Shown here piece by piece: positions 46,598-57,599 of a stretch of 64,000 nucleotides of DNA. Below the pieces are notes generated by a model. The model was not told the DNA's origin. It was given only the letters and a program-made list of their open reading frames with translations, and did no database searches. Position numbers and translations under genes: made by a program. Each line of letters begins with the position of its first letter. Position 1 is the stretch's first letter. Origin of the DNA: Cephalopachus bancanus (Eukaryota; Chordata; Mammalia; Primates; Tarsiidae); contig JAPVLO010000277.1 of assembly GCA_027257055.1 (NCBI GenBank), positions 1,364,001 to 1,428,000 on the forward strand, written 5' to 3'.

Positions 46598-46735
46598 TTA
46601 TTCTCCCCATTTACAGGGTTAAGTGAAGGAGAGAGATGTGCTCAAGGCTGCAGCCTGGTGAGAAGGGACACCCAGCCCTGGTCCCAGGTCTCCTGACCCG
46701 AAGCCCAGTTCTCTTTTTTGTCCAACACGTGGCCT
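46598..46735 (-). repeat. MIR SINE
   Basis: Antisense MIR: 'tattctccccatttacaggg', 'gctcaaggctgcagcctgg' and 'cccaggtctcctgacccg'. The Alu monomer lies at its edge. Confidence 0.75.
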
Positions 46736-47734
46736 TTTAGAACTGTTTCCCAGACTCCCACTCCACAGCCCCACTAATGACTGGTTTGAGTTGAGAGCAG
46801 ATGTTCTGGGAACGTCAAACCCTGAAGGCCAAGCTGCCACAAATCAAACTTTCTCCGTAATTTAAAGCGAGGTCAGTAACGTCTACAGCTCAGAAACTCC
46901 AGGCCCTCCTGAGACCCCCAAGGGGCCACCCCTGCCTGGTGGGGCCCAGCCCTGGGGAGTCATGACTGAGTCGATGGAAGCTCTTCCAGCCCTGCATGCC
47001 CAAGAGAGTCCCGGCCTCACCCAGGGCAACTGAAGATGCTGAGACCAAGCCAGCATCACCCAGAGGGCACAGACCAAGCCGCAGGAGCAAGAGGGTGTGG
47101 CTGGACCTGGGGTGGGTTGGGAGGCGCAGCAGCTGCAGACGTTGTCATCTGGAGGGTTCGCCCAGAGAAGTGGAGGAGGCTCTGGCTAGGGCAGGAAGCC
47201 TGGAGCCCCAGAGGACTTCGAAACTTCCTACTGCACGGCGTCCAGGCCCCAAATGGCTCCCACAACTACCTGAGACACTCCTCTAGCTTTCTGTTCACAG
47301 ATTGATCGCCTTGCTACTGTCTTCCAAAAAAGACGGCATGCCGACAATACACTAGAATAAAACATGTTTAAAGATCGTGGGGGCAGAGGTGGAATGAGCC
47401 AAAGGGGAAAAGGACAGAAAAGTGAGACGGGGCTGCAGGTCCAAAAAGAGTGAAGCCCACAGGTCCAGAGCCTGCCACAACCGCTTCTCTGCTTGATGGG
47501 GAGTCGACAGGGGCACACGCTTGGCTCTGGGTTTTCGAGAACCCAGAGTGGAGGGCACAGCATCACAGCTCACACACCACAGCATCCAAAAAGGAAAACA
47601 AATCGCTGCTCAAAGAAACCCTCCCGAGGCTGAGAGCACTAGAAAGTCCACCCTAGGTTCTGGAGTGAAAACGGAGGAGGCTAGAGATTCCGTGGGCCTT
47701 GCTGGAAGTCCCTTTGGGCCTGGGGTCCTTGGTG
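46736..47734. other. GC-rich unassigned sequence
   Basis: Frames of 64-112 codons on both strands do not look coding. No repeat is named. Confidence 0.4.
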
Positions 47735-47880
47735 AACAAGCCATGAGCAAATCGCTTCAACGCTCTGGGTTTTGATTTCCTCAAGAATAAAAACAATCCT
47801 ATATTCACAGAAGCGCTACAAGGATTAGCAAAAGTATATGGGTTCAACAGTATTATAATGTTATAATAATGAAAACGGTA
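47735..47880 (+). repeat. MIR SINE
   Basis: Sense MIR: 'catgagcaaatcgcttcaac', 'gctctgggttttgatttcct', 'caagaataaaaacaatcc' and 'agcgctacaaggattagc'. Confidence 0.8.
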
Positions 47881-48624
47881 TGCTATTGGTTGACTCGGAA
47901 ACAGATAATTAGACAGAATTTGAACAAATGACCCATGCATATACTGAGACAGAGCATATCACAATCTTGGCATTTTAAGCCAGCAGAAAAAAGATCACCA
48001 AGTCAATCGATGGTGGAGTACTTCGACGTCCCAACAACAATGACAAAATAAATTCTATGCTTCCCTCGGTGGTAGCAAGAGAAAGTAGCCATGGGAGGCC
48101 ACCATTGCATCACACACGAAAGGCAGACGCTATCAGGTGCTGACTTGGTTCGTGGGTAAGCAGGTCCTACTGGCCGGAACGTGAATGATTAATTGCCTCG
48201 TCGTGTAGAGGAAATGCTATCAGTCTCCAGTGAAATGGAGTCGTCCACGGTGCCACCCTCAGGAGCCTACGGTGGAGAAGGCCAGGTGCACAGGACGCTC
48301 TCAGCATGGTGACCGAGAACAGCGGCCAGGCCTGTCGGGAAGGGAGCGGGTGGCCAGAGAGGCCTGTGTGTGCCAACAGCAAATGCAAAAAGCAAGTTGC
48401 AGAGCAATACCCACCAATGAGATCATTAGGGAAAATACAAACAGACAACGTGAAACTGTGTGTGCTTCATGCACACGTGTACGTAAAGGTACACCAACAA
48501 ATTAGGAAGATACACCCCAAACTCACAGCAGCAATTATGTCTGGGGAGGAGGAGAGAGAAGCAGCGTTGGCGATTGGGGGTAGGGGAGGGGGCAGGGTAG
48601 GCAGGGCTTAGCCTTACCTTACTT
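47881..48624. other. Unassigned, probably an old interspersed repeat
   Basis: The stretch 48390-48560 ('gcagagcaatacccaccaat', 'acacgtgtacgtaaaggtac', 'cagcagcaattatgtctggg') and 48945-49020 read like halves of a medium-repetitive element split by the Alu between them. I cannot name it. Confidence 0.3.
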
Positions 48625-48640
48625 ACAACTAGCATACTTT

Positions 48641-48940
48641 GTGTGTGTGTGTGTGTGTGTGTGTTGGAGTCTCACTCCATCGCCCAGGCTGGAGTGCAGT
48701 GGCACGCACACGGCCACCCCAGCGTCGACCTGCTGGGCTCAGGCAATCCTTCCGCCTCAGTCTTCCAATAAGCCAGAACTACTGGTGCGCTCTACCACGC
48801 CCAGCTAATTTTTTAATTAATCATAGAGATGAGGTCTCACCAAGTTTCCCGGGCTGGTCTCAAACCCATGGGCTCAGGCAATTCACTCGCCTCGGCCTCC
48901 CAAAGTGCTGGGGTGACAGGCTGGGTCACCAAGCCCAGCC
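48641..48940 (-). repeat. Alu SINE whose A-tail is replaced by (TG)n
   Basis: A reverse young-lineage Alu. Where an oligo-T run is expected there are about 12 TG units (48641-48664). 'acaactagcatacttt' (48625-48640) and 'acaactaacatgcttt' (48941-48956) flank the whole unit with two mismatches, so the TG run lies inside the duplicated target boundaries. Confidence 0.94.
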
Positions 48941-49149
48941 ACAACTAACATGCTTTTAAAAACAATATGCAGTATGGAAAAACATAGAAGAAAGTACACC
49001 AGAATATTAATAACAGCTTACTATTTTGTTTTGTAGGGAGAGAAGCTTGATTTTCTTTATTTTCAAATTTCCCACATCCAAACGAAACAAGAGCAAACAA
49101 AAGTCTCTGATTTTAAAAAAATCTAAAATGCATGATTAAAAAATGTAAA

Positions 49150-49215
49150 AGGGACAACCCTCTTGGTTTCCCTCCCACTGTGGGAGCTTTTCTGTCTTCT
49201 CAATAAATCCTGTCT
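49150..49215 (+). repeat. Retroviral LTR polyadenylation-region fragment
   Basis: CCTCCCACTGTGGGAGC, then 'ttttctgtcttctc' and 'aataaatcctgtc', are the poly(A)-signal region of an old gammaretrovirus-like LTR. It is the inverted partner of 33470-33520. There is no coding sequence. Confidence 0.6.
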
Positions 49216-49418
49216 TCTAAGAAAAGAAAAGAAAATAACGAAGGAATACCCAGGCCAGGTGCTTAGTGTGATGGGTGCATGCCAGCTATGGTAGCTACTG
49301 TCCTGTAGGGTGGATCTGTGGGGAAAAACCAAGGGTCTTAGCTATGTCCTAGACCTGAAATTCCCAGCTATATTCACCAGGGAAAAGGATCGCTCTGTTT
49401 TAAAGGCAAACATTCTAG

Positions 49419-49730
49419 CAATGTGCGGGGGCTCACGCCTGTCATCCCAACACTTTGGAAGGCCAAGGTGGGAGGATTGCTTGAGCCCAGGAGTTCAAAA
49501 CCAGACTGGGCAACTTAGCAAGACCTAATCTGTACCATAAATAAATAAATAAATTTTAAAAATTAGCTGGGCGTGGAGGTGCACACCTGTAGCCCCAGCT
49601 ACTCAGGAGGCTGAGGTGGAAGGATCGCCTGAGTCCAGGAGGTCGAGGCTACAGTGAGCCTTGATAGTGCCACTGCACTCCAGCCTGGGCACAGAATGAG
49701 ACCCTGACTAAAATAAACAAGCAAATAAAA
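49419..49730 (+). repeat. Alu SINE with perfect 13-bp target-site duplication
   Basis: A full dimer with an (AAAT)n linker ('accataaataaataaataaat'). GCAAACATTCTAG at 49406-49418 recurs at 49731-49743. Confidence 0.96.
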
Positions 49731-49743
49731 GCAAACATTCTAG

Positions 49744-51059
49744 ACGGGTCTAGGAAACCAGTGCTCGACTTCTCCTGATTGGGCTTCTCCCCTTCGTTGT
49801 ACCAGGGTCGATCGCCCTGAGGCAAGAAAAGCTTCCTCCGATGCCCAAGTGTGAGAAGTGGGATCGGTAGGGAGAGCAGATCCCAGCGCCCCTCAGCTCC
49901 GCTCTGAGGAGCCCCCTTTAGTCCCTTGCCTTCCTTGGAGATGGCGCGGTGGTGAGCAGACAGGCCAGGTCCAGCCCTGAGTTAGCCTGGGGAGTGGAGG
50001 CCTCGGTGACCTCTGGGATCCAGGCTGCCTGGGCCCCTCAGCCTCCGTTCCTCTCCTCTTCGGCCTCCAGAGGGGGGTGCGGCCCCTGCTTTGCCCTCAC
50101 AGCACCTTCCCTCCCCCGCGCCCGGCTTCTTCCCCCCAGGCCCAGGCCTTGTAGCCACACTCCAGCCCCAAACACCGGCCCAGGCCTCCACAGGGCCTCT
50201 GAGCCGGAGGGCTCTGGAACTCTCACTCCCTTGCTCAAGTGAAGGCACTGATCCACCCCGGGAAGGATTTCAAGGCCAGGAAATGCCCTGAGGGCCTGTG
50301 TTCCCTTCCTGGCTCTCTCTCTGGCTCGAGTACCTTTCCAGAAGCCAGGTGCAAACACCTCAGCGGGCCACCCAGGCCGTGGGGAGGGAGGCGGGGCAAG
50401 CCATGGAATTTTCCCAAGTTGTAACTCCTGAGTGACCGTCGTCACAGCTGTGCGCCTTGCTCCTGGGCTCAGGGCAGAAGACCGCGCGGGGACGACCGGG
50501 TGTGATCAAGCCTAGGCAGGCACCCATGCTTGATGCCAGGGCTGGAAGGAGTGGCGAGTCCACGCCCAGCAGGGAGGCACCTTGCGAAGAGGCCTTTCTC
50601 AGACCTGAGTCTCTCCCTCTGCAGACCAGACCCACCGAAATTTGCCCCTGGCTGGTGTCCTGAAAAAGGAGATGGAATCATCGATGACCCCCTTTTAACT
50701 CCTTGCAAAAGAGGAGTGATCACACGGGCCCCATGGAACAGGGGAGAGATCCGTGCCTATCTTTCTCTGGTTGGTCTGGGGCCGGGGCTTGGGGAGTGGG
50801 GTGGCAGTGGTGGCCGAAGCACATTCATGGAGAACCAGGGGCTCCGTGTGGAGCACCGGCCTGACGGCCTCATCCCCAGGTCGGAGAAAACACGCGGCCC
50901 GGCTCACACTCTGCCAACCTCGCCGACAACTGTCCGTCCAGGACATTTCTGGCATGCCCTGGGGGAGCTCTCTCCTTCTCACTCCTTCTTGGACAGAGGA
51001 AACTCAGCAGAATGGTTTATAAGAATGCACGCTGATTCATTCAGTCATCTGTTTGTTCA
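49744..51059. other. GC-rich unassigned sequence
   Basis: A good-looking acceptor 'gtctctccctctgcag' ends at 50624 on the plus strand and is followed by 23 open codons to a stop, but no partner or codon bias supports an exon. Long frames on both strands (50038-50445 minus, 50530-51066 plus) overlap and appear random. Confidence 0.4.
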
Positions 51060-51250
51060 TGTATAGAAACATCATTGATTAGGTACCCACCACATTCCAG
51101 CCCTATGCTAGGCAGCGGGAACATATCTGGGAATAGAAATGAGTAAGAAACCATCCCTGGCCTCACAGGACTTGGAATCTGTTGGGAGGACAGATACCAG
51201 GTCAGTGGCCACGGGGTGAGTGTCAGTGATGTTTGTCCTGGGTGATACAG
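51060..51250 (-). repeat. L2 LINE 3' end
   Basis: Antisense L2 3' end: 'ttaggtacccaccacattcc', 'agccctatgctaggcagcgg', 'cctcacaggacttggaatc' and 'tgttgggaggacagata'. Confidence 0.8.
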
Positions 51251-52068
51251 AAACACAGGTGAGGGGCAAAAATTCGAGTTGGGGGAGGGCATATAGGGGG
51301 CAAGGAATCAGTACATTAGGGAAAGATTAGAGAGTCTGTATATTCTCGGACCTGCAAATAGGCACCTGACCAGGTTTACTGAGTCAGATCACGTAATTGG
51401 TACCAGCTATATTTGTGCGGTGTTAGGGTAGGCGATGATTCTTCTGGAGGCAAGAAGTCTCGTAGAGGAAGACACAGAAGGAGAAGGGTTTTTTAAAGTT
51501 TGGATCTTCACTGTATTTAAATCCTGGCCTCTGCCTGATTTCTGTTTGGTTTCATTCAATTTCTTGCAGACGCTGTGATCCTATAGGCCTGAGCTGTCTG
51601 CGTGGACTTCGGGGCAGAAAGGGTGGGGGGTGCTCAGGATTTTACGCAGACGCTCTAAGGTGCTGTTTGCTTCCAGCTGCCAGCTGGTCGCTTTTCCTCC
51701 TTGGAAAACTTGAAAGACAGTCCAACCCCTTCATCTCCCTGAGCACGCGCGAGGATGCAGAGACACCCACAGGGGAAGTGGGTGAGGAACCTGAGGTCAG
51801 GGTGGAGGGGAACAGAGAGGGTCCCGGAGGCAGCAGGCAAGCCCCGTCTGCAGAGGGCAGCTGCTCCGGGGCGGGGGTGCCACCGTGGGGCTCGGGTGCA
51901 GAACTGCCAGGCCCCGGCTGACCTGGTCAAGCCGGGCCTTCAAGCGGGAGGCAGAGGGGAGGAGTCTGCCCATCCGTTCACCCTGACAGTGTCCTGGGGG
52001 TCGCGGGGGCTTCCGACTCCAGGACTCCTGGCTACCAAGAACGCATCCCAGGCTGACCTTCCTAGTGC
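51251..52068. other. Unassigned sequence
   Basis: No repeat or exon is recognised. Confidence 0.4.
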
Positions 52069-52196
52069 CCCTTCTCTCTGCTCTCCTCCTCCTCGTTTTC
52101 TTCTTTCTCTTCCCTACCCCCCTCCTCCTCTTCCTCTCCTTCCCTCTTCCCCTTCCTCTTTGTCTTCTTCTCTATCTTCCTCCTCTTCTCCTTCTC
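52069..52196 (+). repeat. Polypyrimidine (C/T) tract
   Basis: About 128 bases made almost entirely of C and T, with only about five purines. Long homopyrimidine runs of this kind can form triplex (H-DNA) structures. Confidence 0.93.
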
Positions 52197-52795
52197 ATAA
52201 GCCCATGGCGTCATTCCACCCAGCCACTGTCCAGGAGGACTGACGGCCTCTGGTCGGGTCAGGAAACATTAGCAGAAGTCCCTGCAGAAGCGCCTTCCGT
52301 GTGTGCGTCAGCCTGTCCTCCATCGTCCAGGACGCTAGGCAAGCCCATCTCCGTGGGAGCTTGTGTCTATTCTTCTCTCGCTTCCTGCCTCCCACTCTCC
52401 GTGTGAACCAGAAACCAAGTCCCGGTCCCAAGACGTGGATGGAAGAAAGGCAGCTGCCCAGGTCGGAGTGGCTGGCTGCATTCCTGCCGGGAAGGGCTCT
52501 GGAGTCTGTGCCCAAAAGCTGCGGCTGAACCGCAGGGCATGTTTGTCCAGCCCTTGCTCCACCGTGCTTTGCTGGTATCGGATTCCAAACAGGGCTACCT
52601 CGGGCTCAGAGAAGACAAACAAGGCAGCCCAGGCGTTTGGGAATGCTGCCGGCTTGATTGTTTAATATTTGCCCACGCTGTGCGTTAAACCAGAACGGGC
52701 CAAAGGCGCGCCCCCTTTCAGGTGGCCTACAAGCGAACGGCCGTTAGGCACAGACTTGGCAAGAAACATCGCTGGCTCTGGGTCTACGCCCTACC
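52197..52795. other. GC-rich unassigned sequence
   Basis: No gene or named repeat. Overlapping frames on both strands are random-looking. Confidence 0.4.
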
Positions 52796-52799
52796 CAAC

Positions 52800-52965
52800 A
52801 TGATGTCAGGCATCTTATCGGCACTCATTCTCATCCTCACAACAACGCTTAATGGGAGCTACTGTTACCTGGATGAGCAGATGAGGAAACTGAGGTGTCA
52901 AAGTCTAAGGGATCTGCACAAGGCGCAACACTAGAGGCAGAGCCGTGGCTAGACTCTCACCCCGT
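52800..52965 (-). repeat. MIR SINE
   Basis: Antisense MIR: 'cattctcatcctcacaacaa', 'gggagctactgttacctgg' and 'gcagatgaggaaactgaggt'. The open frame at 52722-52934 is therefore repeat-derived. Confidence 0.88.
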
Positions 52966-53102
52966 TTGACAACTACTTCCTCCTGACTTCGATGGTCAGG
53001 GTGGGGGCGAGGAAGACGTGTGTGTCCATTTGCTTTCGAGCATTCATAGGGATCACAGGTTTGAGTTGATTTTAGGAGAGCAGGTAACTCGAAGGGAGAC
53101 TC

Positions 53103-53400
53103 TTGGCCAGCGTGGCGGCTCACGTCTGTAATCCCAGCACCTAGGGAAGCTGAGGCAGGAGAATCAATTGAGGTCCGGCGTTCAAGACCCCCCCTGGGCA
53201 ATATAGCAAGACCTCGTCTCTACAAAAAAAAATTTTTTTAATTATCTGGGTGTGGTGGCAGGCACCTGTAGTCCCAGCTACCTGGAAGGCTAAGGAGGAC
53301 GGATGTTCTGAGCTCAGGAAGTTGAGGCTGCAGTGAGTTGTCGTTGTACCACTGCACTACAACCCGGGCAACAGAGTGAGACTCCAACTCGGAAAAATAA
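53103..53400 (+). repeat. Alu SINE, old AluJ-like
   Basis: A diverged dimer from 'tggccagcgtggcggctcac' to 'actcggaaaaataa'. Confidence 0.94.
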
Positions 53401-53548
53401 GGAGGCTGTGTCACTTCCTTCTCAGGATAGAATTCCCAAAAGGGAGTTGAATATGAAGAACCGTTTCCCTCAGAGTCCCAGGGCTGATGAATGACAAGCT
53501 CTTTTTTCTTTTATGAGCTGGACTTGTTCCTGCCTCTAAAGCTTGTGC

Positions 53549-53808
53549 TTATGTCTGGGTTTTCTTGGTGACAGAACGATTAAGCTTGATGCCATCCTTG
53601 TATGTGACAATTTCCCCTTGACACCCATTTCTAGCCTCCATGTCATCGGGGATTGGCGGGTAGAAATGAACTGGGCTCCTTGGGCCTCTCTCCGGCAGCA
53701 CTGATGTTGATGCTGGCTTTTGAGTGAAGGTAGCCAAGGGGCACCCTGTCCTGGCTTCTGTGAGGGGCAGCGTTCTACCGCAGGGCCGAGATGTCCAGGG
53801 ACCCTCCA
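53549..53808 (-). CDS. Candidate 3'-terminal coding exon, unidentified gene
   Basis: On the minus strand an open stretch of about 86 codons ends in TAA at 53549-53551. It is preceded by a pyrimidine-rich acceptor ('tcctctgtctacttgctg' then 'ctcag') ending at 53809. A second possible acceptor is 'gctgcccctcacag' nearer the middle. The peptide ends in a charged stretch (QGEIVTYKDGIKLNRS, then VTKKTQT), which reads like a protein C-terminus. Codon bias is only moderate, so coding status is uncertain. No poly(A) signal was found close by, and an Alu starts 150 bp beyond. I do not recognise the product. It lies on the same strand as the exon candidate at 44.5 kb but cannot be joined to it directly, because this one carries a stop. 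Confidence 0.25.
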
Positions 53809-53829
53809 CCCTGAGCAGCAAGTAGACAG

Positions 53830-54079
53830 AGGACTAGCAGGGTCACCCCTGGGTGGGGGTGCTGCTGTGTCCCTGAGGTCTCGTCCTGGCCTTGGGTCAG
53901 GCCTGTTTCTCTCCTCTTGCCGGCCCTGACCGCCTGCTGGCCCGGATATGTTATATCTGCAGACCCTCCTACTTCACACTTCCTGGTTCTGCCTCCCGCC
54001 TCTGCCCAGCAGGACAGATTCTGCCCAGCAGGTGCAAAGTGCCACAGAGTCGGCATGGAAAATGCCCAAGCCTGAGCCG
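53830..54079. other. Unassigned sequence
   Basis: No repeat or exon is recognised. Confidence 0.4.
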
Positions 54080-54195
54080 CTTGTTCCTGTGGGAAGGAAA
54101 TGACCCAGCGCGGGAAAGCGATTCAACAATGGTCTCACTGGTCACAGAGCCAGGACTGGGACCTGGATCTCCCGGGTCCTGCCTAGGGTTCTTTT
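54080..54195 (-). repeat. MIR SINE fragment
   Basis: Antisense MIR: 'tggtcacagagccaggactg', 'ggacctggatctcccggg' and 'cctgcctagggttctttt'. Confidence 0.7.
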
Positions 54196-55103
54196 CATCG
54201 TTCAAGAGAGCCCGACTCACTGGACATGACAAGGCTTAGAATAACGTCTCGAAGACTCTCCCCTGCCCTTCAGGGTTGCCACACTGCCGTCGTTAGTGGC
54301 GACGTTTCTGGCTACCCTCTGATGTCATATGTGCCCAGGGAGACTTCTTTCCAGCTGTCACCAAGGATGTGCTCTGCGGGGCCCGGAAGCTCATTCTCAG
54401 CATCTTCTAGAAGGTGGTCCTAGGAGATTCACAAGGTAAAAGCGCAAACTCCCGGCACCACGATGGAGCTGAGAGTGCCGAGGAAGGCAGTAGCTCGTGC
54501 CTGTGTGCAGCATGCGGCGTCACTTGCTGCTGAAACAAACCAGCAGACAGGCCTATCACCAGGCCCAGCCTGACGTTGGAGAGGCCCAAGGCCAACGCAC
54601 AAAAGGAGGCCGCACACCACGTGTCTAAATATTTGAAAGTTAGAAATCAAGCTAATAAAGTGGGGGAAAAGGTTTGTTGTTTCCTCCTGCCTTGACAAAT
54701 ATATTTTTATAGCCATCTCAAAGGCCAGACTCTAACTTCACATCTTGCAGCCCTGGATCACGGAGGGACAGGACTTTTCCCACCCCAGGGGCTCTGCACT
54801 TGGGCAGGGGCAGCCCAGCCTTCGTTCAAACCCCACAGACCAGGAAAGCGGCTGCACAGACCCGAACATGGCCCCTGTGGGCAGGGCATTCCTGGGTCTG
54901 GGGTCCTTAGCGTGTAGGGTAGAAGAGAGGAGTGAACTCTGAGTAGGCGTGGCCCATGGCCCCCAGTCACCCAGAGGCGGTCCAGAGTAAGGCTCACTAA
55001 AGCGCAGTCCAGGGCACTCCGCTTGCCATGGATCAAGACAGTACCATTAAAATCATTCCATCATATCAACAAAGCAACTGCAGCTCAGAAATCTTCGGTG
55101 ACT
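54196..55103. other. Unassigned sequence
   Basis: A minus-strand frame at 54429-54716 has a short hydrophobic GC-rich patch but no good splice sites. No repeat is named. Confidence 0.35.
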
Positions 55104-55407
55104 GGGCTGGGTGCGGTGGCTTATGCCTATAATCCCAGCACTTTGGAGGCCAAGGCAAGAGAGCCCCTTGAGCCCAAGGGATTCGAGTTCAAGACCAGTC
55201 TAGGCAACATAGTGAGACTCTGTCCCTACAAAAAATCAAAAACTTAGCCAGGCGTGATGGTGCGCACCTGTCGTCCCAGCCCCTCAGGAGACTGAGGTGG
55301 GAGGATCACCTGCGCTCAGAAGATCAAGACCTCAGTGAGCCATGATTGTGCCACTGCACTCCAGCCGGGGTGACAGAGTGAGACCCTGACTCAAAAGAAA
55401 AGAAAAC
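55104..55407 (+). repeat. Alu SINE, old AluJ-like
   Basis: A dimer from 'gggctgggtgcggtggctta' to 'gactcaaaagaaaagaaaa'. Confidence 0.95.
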
Positions 55408-56490
55408 TCCAGCAACCGTTCACAGACACATGCTAGTCTCAGACGCGCCAGGACACCACCCTGGGTCTACCTGGCTCCAGGTACCCCGCTGTCACTGTGT
55501 CCACTGCTGTCTCCAACATCACCTTCACCTGGGACATGCAGCGGGCCCCGTGACCTCGAGCTACCCGTAGCAAGGAAACCACGATCTCTGTGACGGCCTC
55601 CCGTCTTGGCCCTCAGCTGTCCAGCTCCCCAGAGCCAAGAGGGCTGGAATGCACTCCCTTCCGCGTCCTGTTACTTTCGGAATCTCGCCAAACCCCGCAC
55701 CTCTCCACCTCAGTTGCTCAGCCACTTTTCACTCTGCAAACACGCCACACATGCCCGTCCAGATGCTGTTCCCTCGGCGGCCACACCCCCATGGCTTCCC
55801 TCGCCGCCTCTCCCAGCCAACACCCACTTCTGCTCCTCGCCTGGGTTCAGATGGCATCTGTCGCCTCCTGACTCCAGCACTAAGGGGGATACCCTGTGTG
55901 ATGGCCGCTTTGTGAACTGTCTTCCTATGAACAAGCTATGTGTCACGCGCCCCCTCCCCAGGCCTAGTCTGGATGGCATAGCGTAAGCCACCCCTAAACG
56001 GGACGGACAAGGTCTCTACAGGACAGAAGCCAGCCCTCATCATCCTCGTGCTCTTCAGCCCTCACCAGCCTCTTCTGCAAGATGAGGACAGCAAAGAGCC
56101 ACGGTGGTTAGACACACTTAATGACAGCCACTTCCTGGTTCCTGAAACCCAGGCACACAGATGGAAAAGCCCCTCCCAAAGGCAGATGGCAGAGGCCGGA
56201 CTCTGGCCCTGGACTGCGGGTCCTCATTGCTCTGTGGAACAGGGAAGGGCTGCCACCAGTCTTAGTATCCTCTGTGCTTCAGAGCTTGACAGAAATGTTA
56301 TCCTTCCTTCTCTTGCATACCCAGGACCCAGAATAGGAGTAGCTTACAGACCCAAATGAGAGCAGGAGAGACTGTCTTAGTGCCAGGAGAGAAGAGCCCC
56401 GTCCCCCTATGCATTCCATCGGGGGAAGGTGAGTCCTTGCAAGGTCTGCTAGGCAGACAGGATCTGCCTAAGCACCCCGCCTGCCGCGTT
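55408..56490. other. GC-rich sequence with possible L2 traces
   Basis: The stretch 55560-55870 has weak sense L2-like words ('ccttccgcgtcctgttact', 'tgttccctcggcggccaca'). Otherwise nothing is recognised. Confidence 0.35.
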
Positions 56491-56499
56491 TCTGACACC

Positions 56500-56930
56500 A
56501 TCTCCCACCCCCTGCTCCCTGCACACAGCTGCTGGTCCTTGACTGTGGGCACCTTTGCACTGGCTGTTCCCTCTGCTTGGAACACCCTTCCCCCCATCAC
56601 CTCAAGACCACCTCCCTCACCTCCTACAAATCTCTGTTCAGAAACCTTATTAATGAGGCCATCCCTGCCCACACTGTTTAAAAGTTCACTCTTCCCCTCC
56701 TCTGCCATTACTTTTCATCTGAGACCACATCTTTGTGTTTTCAGTAACTCACAGTGTCTCTATCTCTCCAGCGCGTCTGTAGTTCATCACCTCCTTTCCT
56801 CTGCTGGATTGCTAGCTCTTGAGGGCAGGCGCCTTCATCTAAGTTGTTCACTGACATTTCCCAAGAGCCTAGAACTGTGTCTGGGACTGGTGGTGCTCAT
56901 AAGCATTTCTTGAGTGGATGAATAAAGGAG
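56500..56930 (+). repeat. L2 LINE 3' end
   Basis: Clear sense L2: 'cctttgcactggctgttccc', 'tctgcttggaacacccttcc', 'cctcctacaaatctctgttc', 'ttgagggcaggcgccttcat', 'gagcctagaactgtgtctgg' and 'catttcttgagtggatgaat'. The 185-codon frame at 56356-56913 is a by-product of the decayed L2 tail. Confidence 0.92.
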
Positions 56931-57599
56931 AAACTCTGAAAGATGGTCGTATTTTTGAGATGAAATTTTGAGCTCTTAAGAGTAAAAACGGAGCTTCTCC
57001 TTCTCCTCACCACAATTTGGCTGGAGATAAAAAGCACAATGGGGTGACCGCGAGGAAGGCAACCGGTGGGAAGGAAAGCCCCCACCCCTCCCCTGGTGCT
57101 TGGGGGGGGGCTTGCTGAGGAAGGGGCCCTCAAGCCCCTCCCTCCCTTGCCCCCACCTCCCCCCTGGCCACCAGGGGAGATGGTGCAGGACAGAGAGGCT
57201 TTCTGTGACAGATAAGCAGATGGGGCTCCAGGTGACACTCCCAAGGGAAGTGGCCTAAGCGGTTCAAGTGGCCGGTGGCATGCACAGGAACCAGGCTCCT
57301 GGTCTGGGTTCTGTCTCCTTGAGGTTGTGTGTCCATCCTCCCTGCCACTCCGTGCAGACCCCAGGCGTCTCCTCCATACCTGACCCACCCCCACCCCCAT
57401 ATACACAGTGGAATGTGGTCACGGTATTGAACCATCTCCTCTGACCAGTTTCTCAGCCCACACTTGGACATTTTAGCCCAGCCCCATCCCCACCATCACC
57501 CTGTGTGATTGACAGAGGGAGCCAGGATTGCCCATGGCTACAAAGAACTGATGACCACGTGTGCTCTCCTTCATAGCTGTCCAGACTCGTAAACCCTAG
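56931..57599. other. GC-rich unassigned sequence
   Basis: A G-run and C-rich patches lie near 57100-57180. No repeat or exon is recognised. Confidence 0.4.

Noticed and set aside
50530..51066. 178-codon frame after a good acceptor at 50624
   Set aside because: Third-position composition is not coding-like, an opposite frame is equally long, and part of the right end runs into an L2 tail.
52722..52934. 70-codon frame with a hydrophobic centre
   Set aside because: The sequence is an antisense MIR element.
54429..54716. Minus-strand frame with a short hydrophobic, GC-rich stretch
   Set aside because: Two frames look equally plausible, and neither has a good acceptor or donor.
56356..56913. 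185-codon plus-strand frame
   Set aside because: It lies almost wholly in an L2 3' end, so it is repeat-derived.
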